A DNA stretch of 64,000 nucleotides, from positions 1 to 64,000 of the forward strand of contig NWQQ01000020.1 of assembly GCA_002798255.1 (NCBI GenBank), in the 5' to 3' direction. Shown piece by piece: positions 39,304 to 49,072 of the stretch. The notes under the pieces were generated by a model. That model was not told the origin of the DNA, searched no databases, and worked only from the letters and a program-made list of their open reading frames with translations. Position 1 is the first letter of the stretch. Each line of letters starts with the position of its first letter. Source of the DNA: Lysobacteraceae bacterium NML95-0200 (GTDB lineage Bacteria > Pseudomonadota > Gammaproteobacteria > Xanthomonadales > Xanthomonadaceae). A program made the position numbers and the translations under genes.

Positions 39304-40734
39304 TCAGTTGGCCTTGTGAATGGCGCGTTTGTCCACGGCCATCGCGGCATCGTGCACCGCTTCGCTCAGTGACGGGTGAGCGTGGCAGATGCGGGCGAGG
39401 TCGTCGGCGCTGCCTTTGAACTCCATCGAAATCACGCCTTCATGCACCAGTTCGGAGACGTTCGGGCCGACCAGGTGCATGCCGAGGATGCGGTCGGTTT
39501 CGGCATCGGCCAGCACTTTGACAAAGCCAATCGGCTCGGCCATCGCCACGGCGCGGCCGACGGCGGCAAACGGGAAGCTGCCAGCCTTGTAGGCCACGCC
39601 CTCGGTCTTGAGCTGTTCTTCGGTCTTGCCAACCCAGGCCAGTTCCGGTTCGGTGTAAATCACCCACGGAATGGTGTCGAAGTTGACATGGCCGGGCAGG
39701 CCGGCGATGAGTTCGGCCACGGCGATGCCTTCTTCAAAGCCTTTGTGGGCGAGCATCGGGCCGCGCACGCAGTCGCCGATGGCCCAGACGCCGTCGACGC
39801 CGGTGTGGCAGTGCGCATCCACTTCAATCTGGCCGCGCTCGTTGAGCTTGACGCCAGTGCCTTCGGCCAACACGCCAGCGCTGGCGGCGCGACGGCCGAC
39901 AGCGACCAGCAGCTTGTCCACGGTGAGGCTTTGCTCGCCTTTGGCATCGCTATAGGTCAGTACCACTTCATCGCCCTTGACTTCGGCCTTGGAGAGCTTT
40001 GCGCCAAGGCGGATGTCGAGGCCCTGCTTCTTGAATTCACGGGCAGACACCTTGCTGACTTCTTTGTCGGCAGCGGCGAGGAAGTCCGGCGAGGCTTCGA
40101 GGATGGTGACTTCGGCGCCCAAGCGGTTCCAGACGCTGCCCAGCTCCAGGCCAATCACACCGGCGCCAATCACGCCCAGGCGCTTGGGGACTTCGGTGAA
40201 GTCCAGCGCACCGGCGTTATCGACGATGTGCTTGCCATCAAACTTGGCGAACGGCAGTTCAATGGATTCGGAGCCGACCGCCAGAATTACATTGGTGCCC
40301 TTGAGCACCACTTCGGAGCCATCGTGTTGCTTGACCTTGACTTCGTTGCCCGGCTGCAGCTGGCCAAAGCCATAGAAGGCGGTGATTTTGTTGGCCTTGA
40401 ACAGCTGCGCGATGCCGCCGGTGAACTGTTTGACGATCTTGTCCTTGCGGCCAATCATGGTGCCGACATCCATCTTGGCATTGTCAAAGCTGATGCCGTG
40501 CTGGTCGAAGATATGCCCCATGTTCCAGTATTGGCGGCTGGAATCGAGCAGCGCCTTGGAGGGAATGCAGCCCACGCGCAGGCAGGTGCCGCCCAGCGCC
40601 GGCTGGCCGTCCTTGCCCAGCGCCGCGTCGATGCAGGCGGTTTTCAGGCCAAGCTGGGCGGCGCGGATGGCGGCGTGATAGCCGGCCGGGCCACCGCCGA
40701 TGACGATGACATCGAAGTTTTGTTTCTCGCTCAT
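39304..40734 (-). CDS. lpdA: Dihydrolipoyl dehydrogenase (E3 of 2-oxoglutarate dehydrogenase)
   Basis: A 476-residue FAD flavoprotein that reoxidises dihydrolipoamide with NAD+. FAD site VIVIGGGPAGYHAAIRAAQL, redox disulphide GGTCLRVGCIPSKALLD, NAD site GVIGAGVIGLELGSVWNRLG and the C-terminal His-Glu dyad HAHPSLSEAVHDAAMAV are all present. The start is ATG 40732-40734 (MSEKQNFD); the frame remains open upstream into the intergenic hairpin. It is the third gene of sucA-sucB-lpdA. Confidence 0.96.
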   Translation of the reverse strand: MSEKQNFDVIVIGGGPAGYHAAIRAAQLGLKTACIDAALGKDGQPALGGTCLRVGCIPSKALLDSSRQYWNMGHIFDQHGISFDNAKMDVGTMIGRKDKIVKQFTGGIAQLFKANKITAFYGFGQLQPGNEVKVKQHDGSEVVLKGTNVILAVGSESIELPFAKFDGKHIVDNAGALDFTEVPKRLGVIGAGVIGLELGSVWNRLGAEVTILEASPDFLAAADKEVSKVSAREFKKQGLDIRLGAKLSKAEVKGDEVVLTYSDAKGEQSLTVDKLLVAVGRRAASAGVLAEGTGVKLNERGQIEVDAHCHTGVDGVWAIGDCVRGPMLAHKGFEEGIAVAELIAGLPGHVNFDTIPWVIYTEPELAWVGKTEEQLKTEGVAYKAGSFPFAAVGRAVAMAEPIGFVKVLADAETDRILGMHLVGPNVSELVHEGVISMEFKGSADDLARICHAHPSLSEAVHDAAMAVDKRAIHKAN

Positions 40735-40762
40735 GTTGGGAGTCCTTGCAATCACAAAGCCA

Positions 40763-40785
40763 AACCCCGCGCAGGGCGCGGGGTT
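40763..40785. other. Intercistronic hairpin between sucB and lpdA
   Basis: A 10-bp perfect GC-rich stem (AACCCCGCGC / GCGCGGGGTT) with a 3-nt loop lies in the 64-bp sucB-lpdA gap. No T-run follows on the coding strand. It more likely stabilises or processes the mRNA, or tunes lpdA expression, than terminates. Confidence 0.6.
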
Positions 40786-40798
40786 CGCGGGTTCAGAA

Positions 40799-41983
40799 TT
40801 ACATGCCAAGCAGCATGCGGCTGGGGTTTTCCAGCTGGTTCTTGATGTCCACCAGGAACAGCACCGCATCCTTGCCGTCGATGATGCGGTGGTCGTAGCT
40901 GAGTGCGATATACATCATGGGCGCGGCCACGACCTGGCCGTTTTCGACAACAGCGCGATCCTTGATGGCGTGCATGCCGAGGATGGCCGACTGCGGCGGG
41001 TTGACAATCGGGGTGGAGAACAGCGAGCCAAAGGTGCCGCCATTGGTGATGGTAAAGGTGCCGCCCTGCAGGTCTTCGAGCTTCAGGCCGCCCTCGCGTG
41101 CCTGTTTGGCAAAGCTGGCGATGCCGTCTTCGATTTCGGCAAAATTCATGCGCTCGACATTGCGCAGCACCGGGGTCACCAGCCCCTTGTCGGTGGAGAC
41201 TGCCACCGAAATGTCGGCATAGCCGTGGTAGATGATGTCATCGCCATCCACCGAGGCATTGATGATGGGGTGCCGTTGCAGGGCGTTGGCAGCGGCCTTG
41301 GCGAAGAAGCTCATGAAGCCGAGCTTGGTGCCATAGGTCTTGACGAAATCGTCCTGCATGGCCTTGCGCATCTTCATCACTTGCGAAAGGTTGACTTCGT
41401 TGAACGAGGTCAGCATGGCGATGGAGTTCTTCGACTCCATCAGGCGCTCGGCAATGCGCTTGCGCATGCGGGTCATCGGTACGCGCTCTTCCGGGCGGGC
41501 GCCGCCGCCAACACCGGCGGTCTTGCCGCTGGCATAGTGGATCAGGTCTTCTTTGGTGACTGCGCCACGGCGACCGGTGCCCTGCACATCCGCCGGGTTG
41601 ATGCCCTGGGTTTCGGCGGTGAAGCGTGCGCCGGGCGGCAGTTGCGAGGTGGCGCTGGCAGTGACTTGCGGTGCCGGAGCCGCAGCAGCCGGTGCGGCGG
41701 CTTTCGGGGCTTCGGCAGCAGCCGGTGCCGGAGCTGCAGCCACGGCACCTTCTTCAATCACCGCAATCACTTGCTGGCTGACCACGGTGGCGCCGGTGTC
41801 GAACTTGATTTCCTTCAGTACGCCGTCAGCGGGGGCGGGCACTTCCAGCACGACCTTGTCGGTTTCAAGATCGACCAGATTTTCATCGCGGCGGACGGCA
41901 TCGCCGACTTTCTTGTGCCAGGTGGCGATAACGGCGTCGGAGACGGATTCGGGAAGAACCGGGACTTTGATTTCGGTGGCCAT
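40799..41983 (-). CDS. sucB: Dihydrolipoyllysine succinyltransferase (E2 of 2-oxoglutarate dehydrogenase)
   Basis: 394 residues. The lipoyl domain (1-78) has the lipoylated Lys in [16 protein letters not shown]. An Ala/Pro-rich linker leads to the peripheral-subunit-binding domain ([31 protein letters not shown]) and the catalytic domain ([36 protein letters not shown] with the HxxxDG motif). It transfers succinyl groups from the E1 step to CoA. It starts 40 bp after sucA. Confidence 0.96.
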   Translation of the reverse strand: MATEIKVPVLPESVSDAVIATWHKKVGDAVRRDENLVDLETDKVVLEVPAPADGVLKEIKFDTGATVVSQQVIAVIEEGAVAAAPAPAAAEAPKAAAPAAAAPAPQVTASATSQLPPGARFTAETQGINPADVQGTGRRGAVTKEDLIHYASGKTAGVGGGARPEERVPMTRMRKRIAERLMESKNSIAMLTSFNEVNLSQVMKMRKAMQDDFVKTYGTKLGFMSFFAKAAANALQRHPIINASVDGDDIIYHGYADISVAVSTDKGLVTPVLRNVERMNFAEIEDGIASFAKQAREGGLKLEDLQGGTFTITNGGTFGSLFSTPIVNPPQSAILGMHAIKDRAVVENGQVVAAPMMYIALSYDHRIIDGKDAVLFLVDIKNQLENPSRMLLGM

Positions 41984-42022
41984 GAGCTTTTCCGATTGAG
42001 GTTTGTTCGTGAAGGGTGAAGG

Positions 42023-44851
42023 TTAGTCGTTGTCCGACTCGGTATTGGGCGGGTTGACCAGGGCGTCGGCAATCAGCTTTTGCTGCTCGACTACATGGTC
42101 GTTGAAATGCCCGGCGGCGGGCGAGGGCGAGCGTGCCCGGCCTGCATAGGACAGGGATTGATGCTTGGCAAGGCAGGCGCGCAGATGGTGCTGAATCTGG
42201 AACCAGGCGCCCTGATTCTGCGGTTCTTCCTGACACCAGATGACATCCTGCGCCTGCGGGTATTTGCCCAGTTCATTGGCCAGTTGCTGACGCGGGAACG
42301 GATACAGCTGCTCGATGCGAATCAGGGCGACATCGTTCTGACCACGTTTTTCGGCATCTTCCAGCAGGTCGTAATAGACCTTGCCCGAGCACAGCACCAC
42401 GCGCTTGACCTTGGTTGGGTCGGCCTTGCCATCGGCAATCAGGTGCTGGAACTGGCCATTGGCCAGCTCGTCCAAATCGCTGATGGCAAGCTTGTGGCGC
42501 AGCAGCGATTTGGGCGTCATCACCACCAGCGGCTTGCGGGTTTTCATGTGCATCTGGCGGCGAATCATGTGGAAAGCCTGCGCCGGGGTGGTCGGCACGC
42601 ACACCTGGATATTGCCCTGCGCGCACAGTTGCAGGAAGCGCTCCAGACGCGCCGAGCTGTGTTCCGGCCCCTGGCCTTCGTAGCCGTGCGGCAGGAACAG
42701 CGCCAGATTGGAGAGCCGCCCCCACTTGGCTTCGCCGGAGGTCAGGAACTGGTCAATCACCACCTGGGCGCCGTTGGCAAAGTCGCCAAACTGCGCTTCC
42801 CAGATGCACAGGGTGTCGGGGTCGGTGGTGGAATAGCCGTATTCGTAAGCCATCACTGCTTCTTCGCTGAGCAGCGAGTCGATGATGATGGCGTTTTCCG
42901 GGTTCTTGACCAGTGCTTGCAGCGGCAGGTAGTCGCGGTCGGTTTTCTGGTCATGCAGCACCGCATGGCGGTGGAAGAAGGTGCCGCGGCCAGAGTCCTG
43001 GCCGACCAGGCGCAGGCGGTAGCCTTCGTCCAGCAGCGTGGCGTAGGCCAGGTTTTCGGCAAAGCCCCAGTCGCCCGGTTGCTCGCCTGCGGCCATCTTG
43101 CGGCGGTCATCGTAAATCTTGGCAACGCGCGGATGCAGGGTCAGGTCTTCGGGCAGGGTGGTGATGGCCTTGGCCAGCGTGTCCAGCCTGGCGCGGTCAA
43201 CGCCGGTGCTGAAGGCGTCGCTGGGCTTGCCTGCCATCAGCTTGCTCCAGTCGATGGCATTGGGGTCGGCCTCGGGCTTGACCAGCTCGGCGGTGACTTC
43301 ACCGGCATCGAGCTTGTTGCGGTAGGCGTCGGCGTAAGCCTTGGGTTCACCCTCGCTCAACACGCCCTCGGCCACCAGCGCATTGCCGTACAGCTCGCGG
43401 CAGGTCTTCATCGCGCGGATTTTCTGGTACATCAGCGGCTGCGTTGCGGCCGGCTCGTCGGCTTCGTTATGGCCGTTGCGGCGGTAGCAGATAAGGTCGA
43501 TGACCACATCCTTGCCAAAGCGCTGGCGGAAATCGAAGGCAAGCTCGGCGCAGAATGCCACTGCTTCGGGGTTGTCGCCATTTACATGCAGGATGGGCGC
43601 GGCCACCATCTTGGCCACATCGGTGCAGTACAGTGTGGAGCGTGCGTCCTGGCGCTCGCTGGTGGTAAAGCCGACCTGGTTGTTGATGACCACGTGCACG
43701 GTGCCGCCCACGGCAAAGCCGCGTGCCTGCGACATCTGGAACAGCTCCATGCCCACGCCCTGGCCTGCAAAAGCGGCATCGCCATGCAACAAGACCGGCA
43801 GCACGCTCTGGCGGGCGCTATCGCCACGGCGCAGCTGGCGCGAGCGCACCGAGCCTGCGACCACCGGGTTGACGATTTCCAGGTGCGAGGGGTTGAAGGC
43901 CAGCGCCAGGTGCATCGGGCCTGCCGGGGTGGCGACATCGGCGGAGAAGCCCATGTGATATTTCACATCGCCGGTATGGGCGCGGTCGCCGTGGTGGTGC
44001 TCGAACTTGCCTTCAAATTCGTCAAACAGCACACGCGGCGGCTTGCCAAGGGTATTGACCAGCACATTCAGGCGGCCACGGTGCGCCATGCCGATGACGG
44101 TTTCCTTCACGCCGGCTTGGCCTGCGTGCTGAATCAGCGTATCGAGCAGCGGAATCAGCGAGTCGCCGCCTTCGAGCGAAAAGCGCTTCTGGCCGACGTA
44201 TTTGGTGCCGAGGTAGCGCTCCAGCCCTTCAGCGGCGGTCAGGCGCTCCAGAATGCGCTTTTTCTGCTCGGCGCTGCGGCCAAATTTGCCAGCAGCCGCC
44301 TCCAGGCGCTGGTACATGAAGCGGCGCTGCTCGACATCGGGGATATGCATGAATTCCGCGCCAATCGGGCCGGTATAGGTAGCCTTCAGGGTGGCGAGCA
44401 GCTCGGAGAGCTTCATGCGCTCGCGTCCGGCCACGCCGCCGGTGGAAAACTCGCTGCCCAGGTCGGCATCGGAAAGATGATGGAAGCCCAGCGTCAGGTC
44501 GGGCGCATCGGGGTGAACCCACATTTGCAGCGGGTCAACGTCAGCGGCCAGATGGCCGCGTGAGCGGTAGGCAGTAATCAGGCGACCGACATTGCGCTCG
44601 CGCTCGTCACCCGTACCACTGGTTACGGCGCCGCGGGCAGCGGCACGGCCTGCAGCGGCCACCGCTTCGGCAATCACCGAGTGGGGTACGTCCCCGGCTT
44701 CGCGCCCCTTGAGTTCATCAAAATAGGCTTTCCACTTCGGCTCGATGCTGTCGGGGTTGGCCAGATATTGTTCGTAAAGGTCTTCGATATAGGCCGCATT
44801 GGCACCAAGTTGGGAAGACTGTGCAAACTTCTTCAAGAGGCTGCTCGCCAT
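42023..44851 (-). CDS. sucA: 2-oxoglutarate dehydrogenase E1 component
   Basis: A 942-residue thiamine-diphosphate enzyme of the TCA cycle. The N-terminal E1 segment (NAAYIEDLYEQYLANPDSIE), ETVIGMAHRGRLNVLVNTLG, the ThDP-binding region LLHGDAAFAGQGVGMELFQM, and HGYEGQGPEHSSARLERFLQ in the transketolase-like domain are typical. First gene of sucA-sucB-lpdA. A 35-bp stretch (43341-43375) of this gene is repeated exactly near the tonB 3' end (see 45064-45098). Confidence 0.96.
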   Translation of the reverse strand: MASSLLKKFAQSSQLGANAAYIEDLYEQYLANPDSIEPKWKAYFDELKGREAGDVPHSVIAEAVAAAGRAAARGAVTSGTGDERERNVGRLITAYRSRGHLAADVDPLQMWVHPDAPDLTLGFHHLSDADLGSEFSTGGVAGRERMKLSELLATLKATYTGPIGAEFMHIPDVEQRRFMYQRLEAAAGKFGRSAEQKKRILERLTAAEGLERYLGTKYVGQKRFSLEGGDSLIPLLDTLIQHAGQAGVKETVIGMAHRGRLNVLVNTLGKPPRVLFDEFEGKFEHHHGDRAHTGDVKYHMGFSADVATPAGPMHLALAFNPSHLEIVNPVVAGSVRSRQLRRGDSARQSVLPVLLHGDAAFAGQGVGMELFQMSQARGFAVGGTVHVVINNQVGFTTSERQDARSTLYCTDVAKMVAAPILHVNGDNPEAVAFCAELAFDFRQRFGKDVVIDLICYRRNGHNEADEPAATQPLMYQKIRAMKTCRELYGNALVAEGVLSEGEPKAYADAYRNKLDAGEVTAELVKPEADPNAIDWSKLMAGKPSDAFSTGVDRARLDTLAKAITTLPEDLTLHPRVAKIYDDRRKMAAGEQPGDWGFAENLAYATLLDEGYRLRLVGQDSGRGTFFHRHAVLHDQKTDRDYLPLQALVKNPENAIIIDSLLSEEAVMAYEYGYSTTDPDTLCIWEAQFGDFANGAQVVIDQFLTSGEAKWGRLSNLALFLPHGYEGQGPEHSSARLERFLQLCAQGNIQVCVPTTPAQAFHMIRRQMHMKTRKPLVVMTPKSLLRHKLAISDLDELANGQFQHLIADGKADPTKVKRVVLCSGKVYYDLLEDAEKRGQNDVALIRIEQLYPFPRQQLANELGKYPQAQDVIWCQEEPQNQGAWFQIQHHLRACLAKHQSLSYAGRARSPSPAAGHFNDHVVEQQKLIADALVNPPNTESDND

Positions 44852-45109
44852 TTCAGGATTACGCTCGCGCTATGCCAGAGGCCACAACTGCCTGATTTTT
44901 CGAAAGTTTCCGCTATTTCGGAAAATCGGGCTGAATGGCCGGTTAGAGGGGAGTGCGATTATAGCCCTGACATCTGGCCGTTGCACCCAAAAAGCAGGCC
45001 AACATGGACGGGATGGTCAGTACGCTGCCGGACGGGTTTAGTTGGGGGTGAACTGGATGGGAATTGGGTTCACCCTCGCTCAACACGCCCTCGGCCACGC
45101 CGGACGGGT
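44852..45109. repeat. Intergenic region with a duplicated tonB 3' end and a copied piece of sucA
   Basis: This gap between sucA and the TonB gene holds a composite repeat. A 37-bp unit containing the tonB stop region appears at 45027-45063 and again at 45099-45135, where it is the real gene end. Exactly between them, 45064-45098 is a 35-bp perfect copy of sucA 43341-43375 in the same orientation. The sequence 44852-45026 otherwise shows no gene; it must contain the sucA promoter, which I could not define. Confidence 0.85.
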
Positions 45110-45787
45110 TTAGTTGGGGGTGAACTGGATGGGAACCGTAACCCGGCCCACGGTGGGCTGGCCGTTTTCCGTGGCAGGCTGGAAGCGCCAGCGGCGCACG
45201 GCTTCAGTGGCGGCGCGGTCAAGCTCGCGCGAGCCGCTGCTGCGAATCAGGCTGACCGAGGTCGGTACGCCATCTGGGCCGACATCTACCTGTAGTTGTA
45301 CAACGCCGCCGATGCCATTGCGCAGTGCATTGCGCGGGTAACGCGGTGCGGGCTGGCGCGTCGGAACCGGCGGCGTGCTGGCGGCCATGCGCTGCCGGGT
45401 TTGCTGCACCGGCGGCGGTGCTGGCTGATTGGTGGCCGGCGGCTCAACAATACGTGGCTGTTGCGGCTGCGAAGCTTGTGGCGGCGGCACGGGCAGCAGG
45501 CTGCCTGGCTGTGGGCTTTCGGCCGATGACGGGCTTTGTGGCGTCGGCAGGGGTTCAAAAATCTTGACCTGACCGGCATCTTGCGTCTGGCTGCTGGCCG
45601 CAGGCGGCGCGGTGTAGAAGACTTTTTCTTTCTCGATACTCCATACCAGCAGGAACAGCAGCCCACCAAGCACGACGGTGGCAGGCAGAATCCACAGCAG
45701 CCAGCGTTGCCTGCGTTTGTTTTTGCCGGGGGCGGCGCTGGGAGCGGGGGAGGGCGGCGGGGCGGATGCGGACATGTCACGACTCAT
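45110..45787 (-). CDS. tonB: TonB-family energy transducer
   Basis: About 225 residues. A short cytoplasmic tail and one membrane anchor (WLLWILPATVVLGGLLFLLV) lead to a Pro/Gln-rich periplasmic spacer and a C-terminal TonB domain (RYPRNALRNGIGGVVQLQVD, SSGSRELDRAATEAVRRWRF, VGRVTVPIQFTPN). It couples the inner-membrane proton gradient to outer-membrane receptors, such as the one at 54755. No exbB/exbD lie adjacent. The start is uncertain: ATG 45787, 45775 (MSASAPPPS) and 45808 are in frame and none has a good ribosome binding site. It is divergent from serS. Confidence 0.85.
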   Translation of the reverse strand: MSRDMSASAPPPSPAPSAAPGKNKRRQRWLLWILPATVVLGGLLFLLVWSIEKEKVFYTAPPAASSQTQDAGQVKIFEPLPTPQSPSSAESPQPGSLLPVPPPQASQPQQPRIVEPPATNQPAPPPVQQTRQRMAASTPPVPTRQPAPRYPRNALRNGIGGVVQLQVDVGPDGVPTSVSLIRSSGSRELDRAATEAVRRWRFQPATENGQPTVGRVTVPIQFTPN

Positions 45788-45873
45788 CGGCAGCTTGAGT
45801 GCCGGCATTGTGGCATTGTTGCTGTGAGTAATGCGGCAAAAGCGCATAAAGCGGCGATAATACGCGCCCCTGA

Positions 45874-47165
<1,292 letters not shown>

Positions 47166-47166
<1 letters not shown>

Positions 47167-48113
47167 TGCAAGACCTCAACGACCTGCATTACTTCGCGCT
47201 GGTCGTCGAGCATGGCGGCTATGCCGCGGCCGAGCGTGCGCTTGGCATTCCCCGTTCACGGCTGTCCCGGCGCATTGCCCAACTGGAAGAATCCTTGGGC
47301 GTGCGCCTGTTGCAACGTTCCACCCGCAGCTTTGCCGTGACCGAAGTGGGGCAGAACGTCTATCGCCATGCCCAGGCCATGCGTGATGCCGCACAGGCGG
47401 CTCAAGAGGCCGTGGCGCAGCTCAGTACCACCCCGCGTGGCTTGGTGCGGGTGAGCGTGCCGGTGACGCTGGCGCAGGAAGTCATGCCTGAAGTGCTGCC
47501 GGCATTTTTGGCGCAATACCCGGAAGTGCGCCTGCATGTGCATGTCAGCAACCGCCGCGTGGATGTGATTCAAGAAGGCTTCGATGTCGCACTGCGGGTG
47601 CGCAGCAAGCTCGACGAAGACGGCAGCCTGGTGATGCGCAGCTTCGGCCATGACCAGCAGCTACTGGTGGCAAGCCCGGACTATTTGCGCAAACGTGGCC
47701 GCCCACAGACCCCCGAAGAGCTGCGCGAGCACATCACTCTCAGCATGTTCGAGGACGAAGCCCGCCAGCAATGGCAGCTGCACGGCCCGGCAGGCGAAAT
47801 CCGCAGCGTGGAACTCAAACCCCGGCTGGGGGCATTCGACTTCCAGATGCTGCGCGCGCTGGTCAAACAGGGCATCGGCATCACCATGCTGCCGGAGCTG
47901 GCCTGTGCCGAAGCTGTGAAAAACGGCGAGCTGGAGGTTGTCCTGCCCGAATGGAAACTGCCGCAAGGCATCATCCACGCGGTATTCCCCAGCCGCCGCG
48001 GCATGTTGCCCGCCGTGCGCGCCTTTATCGACCATCTGGCTGAAGTTTTACCGCAAAAACTTGCGAAAAAACGCTGCGGGCCTGACTGCGACGGCCAAGA
48101 CGTGGCACAATAG
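47166..48113 (+). CDS. LysR-family transcriptional regulator
   Basis: 315 residues. N-terminal winged helix-turn-helix (DLHYFALVVEHGGYAAAERA, LGIPRSRLSRRIAQLEESLG, VRLLQRSTRSFAVTEVGQ), then a LysR effector domain (LVRVSVPVTLAQEVMPEVLP, GFDVALRVRSKLDEDGSLVM, ALVKQGIGITMLPELACAEA). It overlaps the serS stop by one base. The target is unknown. About 100 bp of its 3' end plus the tRNA promoter are repeated, diverged, at 53591-53724. Confidence 0.9.
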
Positions 48114-48152
48114 CGCCCCTGCCAGTCCCGCACTGGCAGCCAAACCCGATAC

Positions 48153-48240
48153 GGAAGCGTGGCCGAGTGGTTGAAGGCACCGGTCTTGAAAACCGGCAAG
48201 GGGCAACCCTTCGTGAGTTCGAATCTCACCGCTTCCGCCA
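48153..48240 (+). tRNA. serT: tRNA-Ser (anticodon UGA)
   Basis: An 88-nt class II tRNA with encoded CCA. Acceptor GGAAGCG pairs with CGCTTCC; the anticodon stem CCGGT/ACCGG encloses loop CTTGAAA with anticodon TGA at 48187-48189. A long variable arm and the T-arm GTTCGAATC are present. It reads UCA serine codons. It forms the left border of the accessory region; a foreign ABC transporter begins directly after it. Confidence 0.97.
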
Positions 48241-48311
48241 ATGATGCAATATCTCGGGCAACGGCTACACAAGAAGGCTCTGAGCGCTATCTGGCTATAA
48301 TCCAGTCAGGC

Positions 48312-49067
48312 ATGGCGATCAATACTGCAAGTCCGATGGCTAATATGTCTTTTGCATCTACGCCCGAGCCGATTTTCCGCGCCTGTGACCTGACCAAGGT
48401 CTATGGCGTGGGCGAAGTGGCCGTGCATGCCTTGCGCGGCATCGACCTGGCGCTGTACCCGGGCGAGTTTGTGGTGATCCTCGGCCCCTCGGGATGCGGC
48501 AAGTCCACCTTGCTGAACATCCTCGGCGGGCTGGATGTGCCCAGCGGCGGGCAGGTCTGGTACCACGGGCAAGAGCTGTCAAAAGCCGATGACGCCGCGC
48601 TGACCCGCTTCCGGCGCGAGCACGTGGGCTTCGTGTTCCAGTTCTACAACCTGATTCCCAGCTTGACCGCGCGCGAGAACGTGGCCATCGTCACCGAGAT
48701 CGCGCGCGATCCGATGCCGCCGGAAGAAGCGCTGGCGCTGGTGGGCCTGGGCGAGCGGCTGGACCACTTTCCGGCGCAGATGTCCGGCGGCGAGCAGCAG
48801 CGTGTGGCCATTGCCCGCGCCATCGCCAAGCGGCCGGTGGTGCTGCTGTGCGACGAACCCACCGGCGCGCTGGACTCGGCCACCGGCGTGCGCGTATTGC
48901 AGGCGCTGGAGCAGGTCAATGCCACGCTGGGCACCACCACGGTCATCATCACCCATAACGCCGACATCGCCCGCATGGCGCACCGCGTGCTGACCCTGGG
49001 CGATGGCCGCGTGGTTGGCGAGGCGCACAACGCCGAGCGCATCCGCGCCGAGGCGCTGCGCTGGTAA
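48312..49067 (+). CDS. ABC transporter ATP-binding protein (MacB/LolD type)
   Basis: About 251 residues. Walker [11 protein letters not shown]-loop [20 protein letters not shown], signature [15 protein letters not shown], Walker [14 protein letters not shown] and H-loop [13 protein letters not shown] are complete. The sequence type pairs with FtsX-like permeases. First gene of a three-gene export operon. The start is uncertain: ATG 48312, 48336 or 48345 are in frame, none with a clear ribosome binding site; TATAAT at 48296-48301 could be a -10 box. The frame also runs back through the tRNA, which is not coding. Confidence 0.88.
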   Translation: MAINTASPMANMSFASTPEPIFRACDLTKVYGVGEVAVHALRGIDLALYPGEFVVILGPSGCGKSTLLNILGGLDVPSGGQVWYHGQELSKADDAALTRFRREHVGFVFQFYNLIPSLTARENVAIVTEIARDPMPPEEALALVGLGERLDHFPAQMSGGEQQRVAIARAIAKRPVVLLCDEPTGALDSATGVRVLQALEQVNATLGTTTVIITHNADIARMAHRVLTLGDGRVVGEAHNAERIRAEALRW

Positions 49068-49072
49068 GGCTG

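Noticed and set aside
42080-44563. An 827-codon open frame antisense to sucA
   Set aside because: High-GC coding DNA often leaves long open antisense frames. The translation is His/Gln/Val-rich with no domain, and sucA on the other strand is certain. Similar frames at 21436-23910, 2837-4186, 16488-18035 and 39376-40845 were rejected for the same reason.
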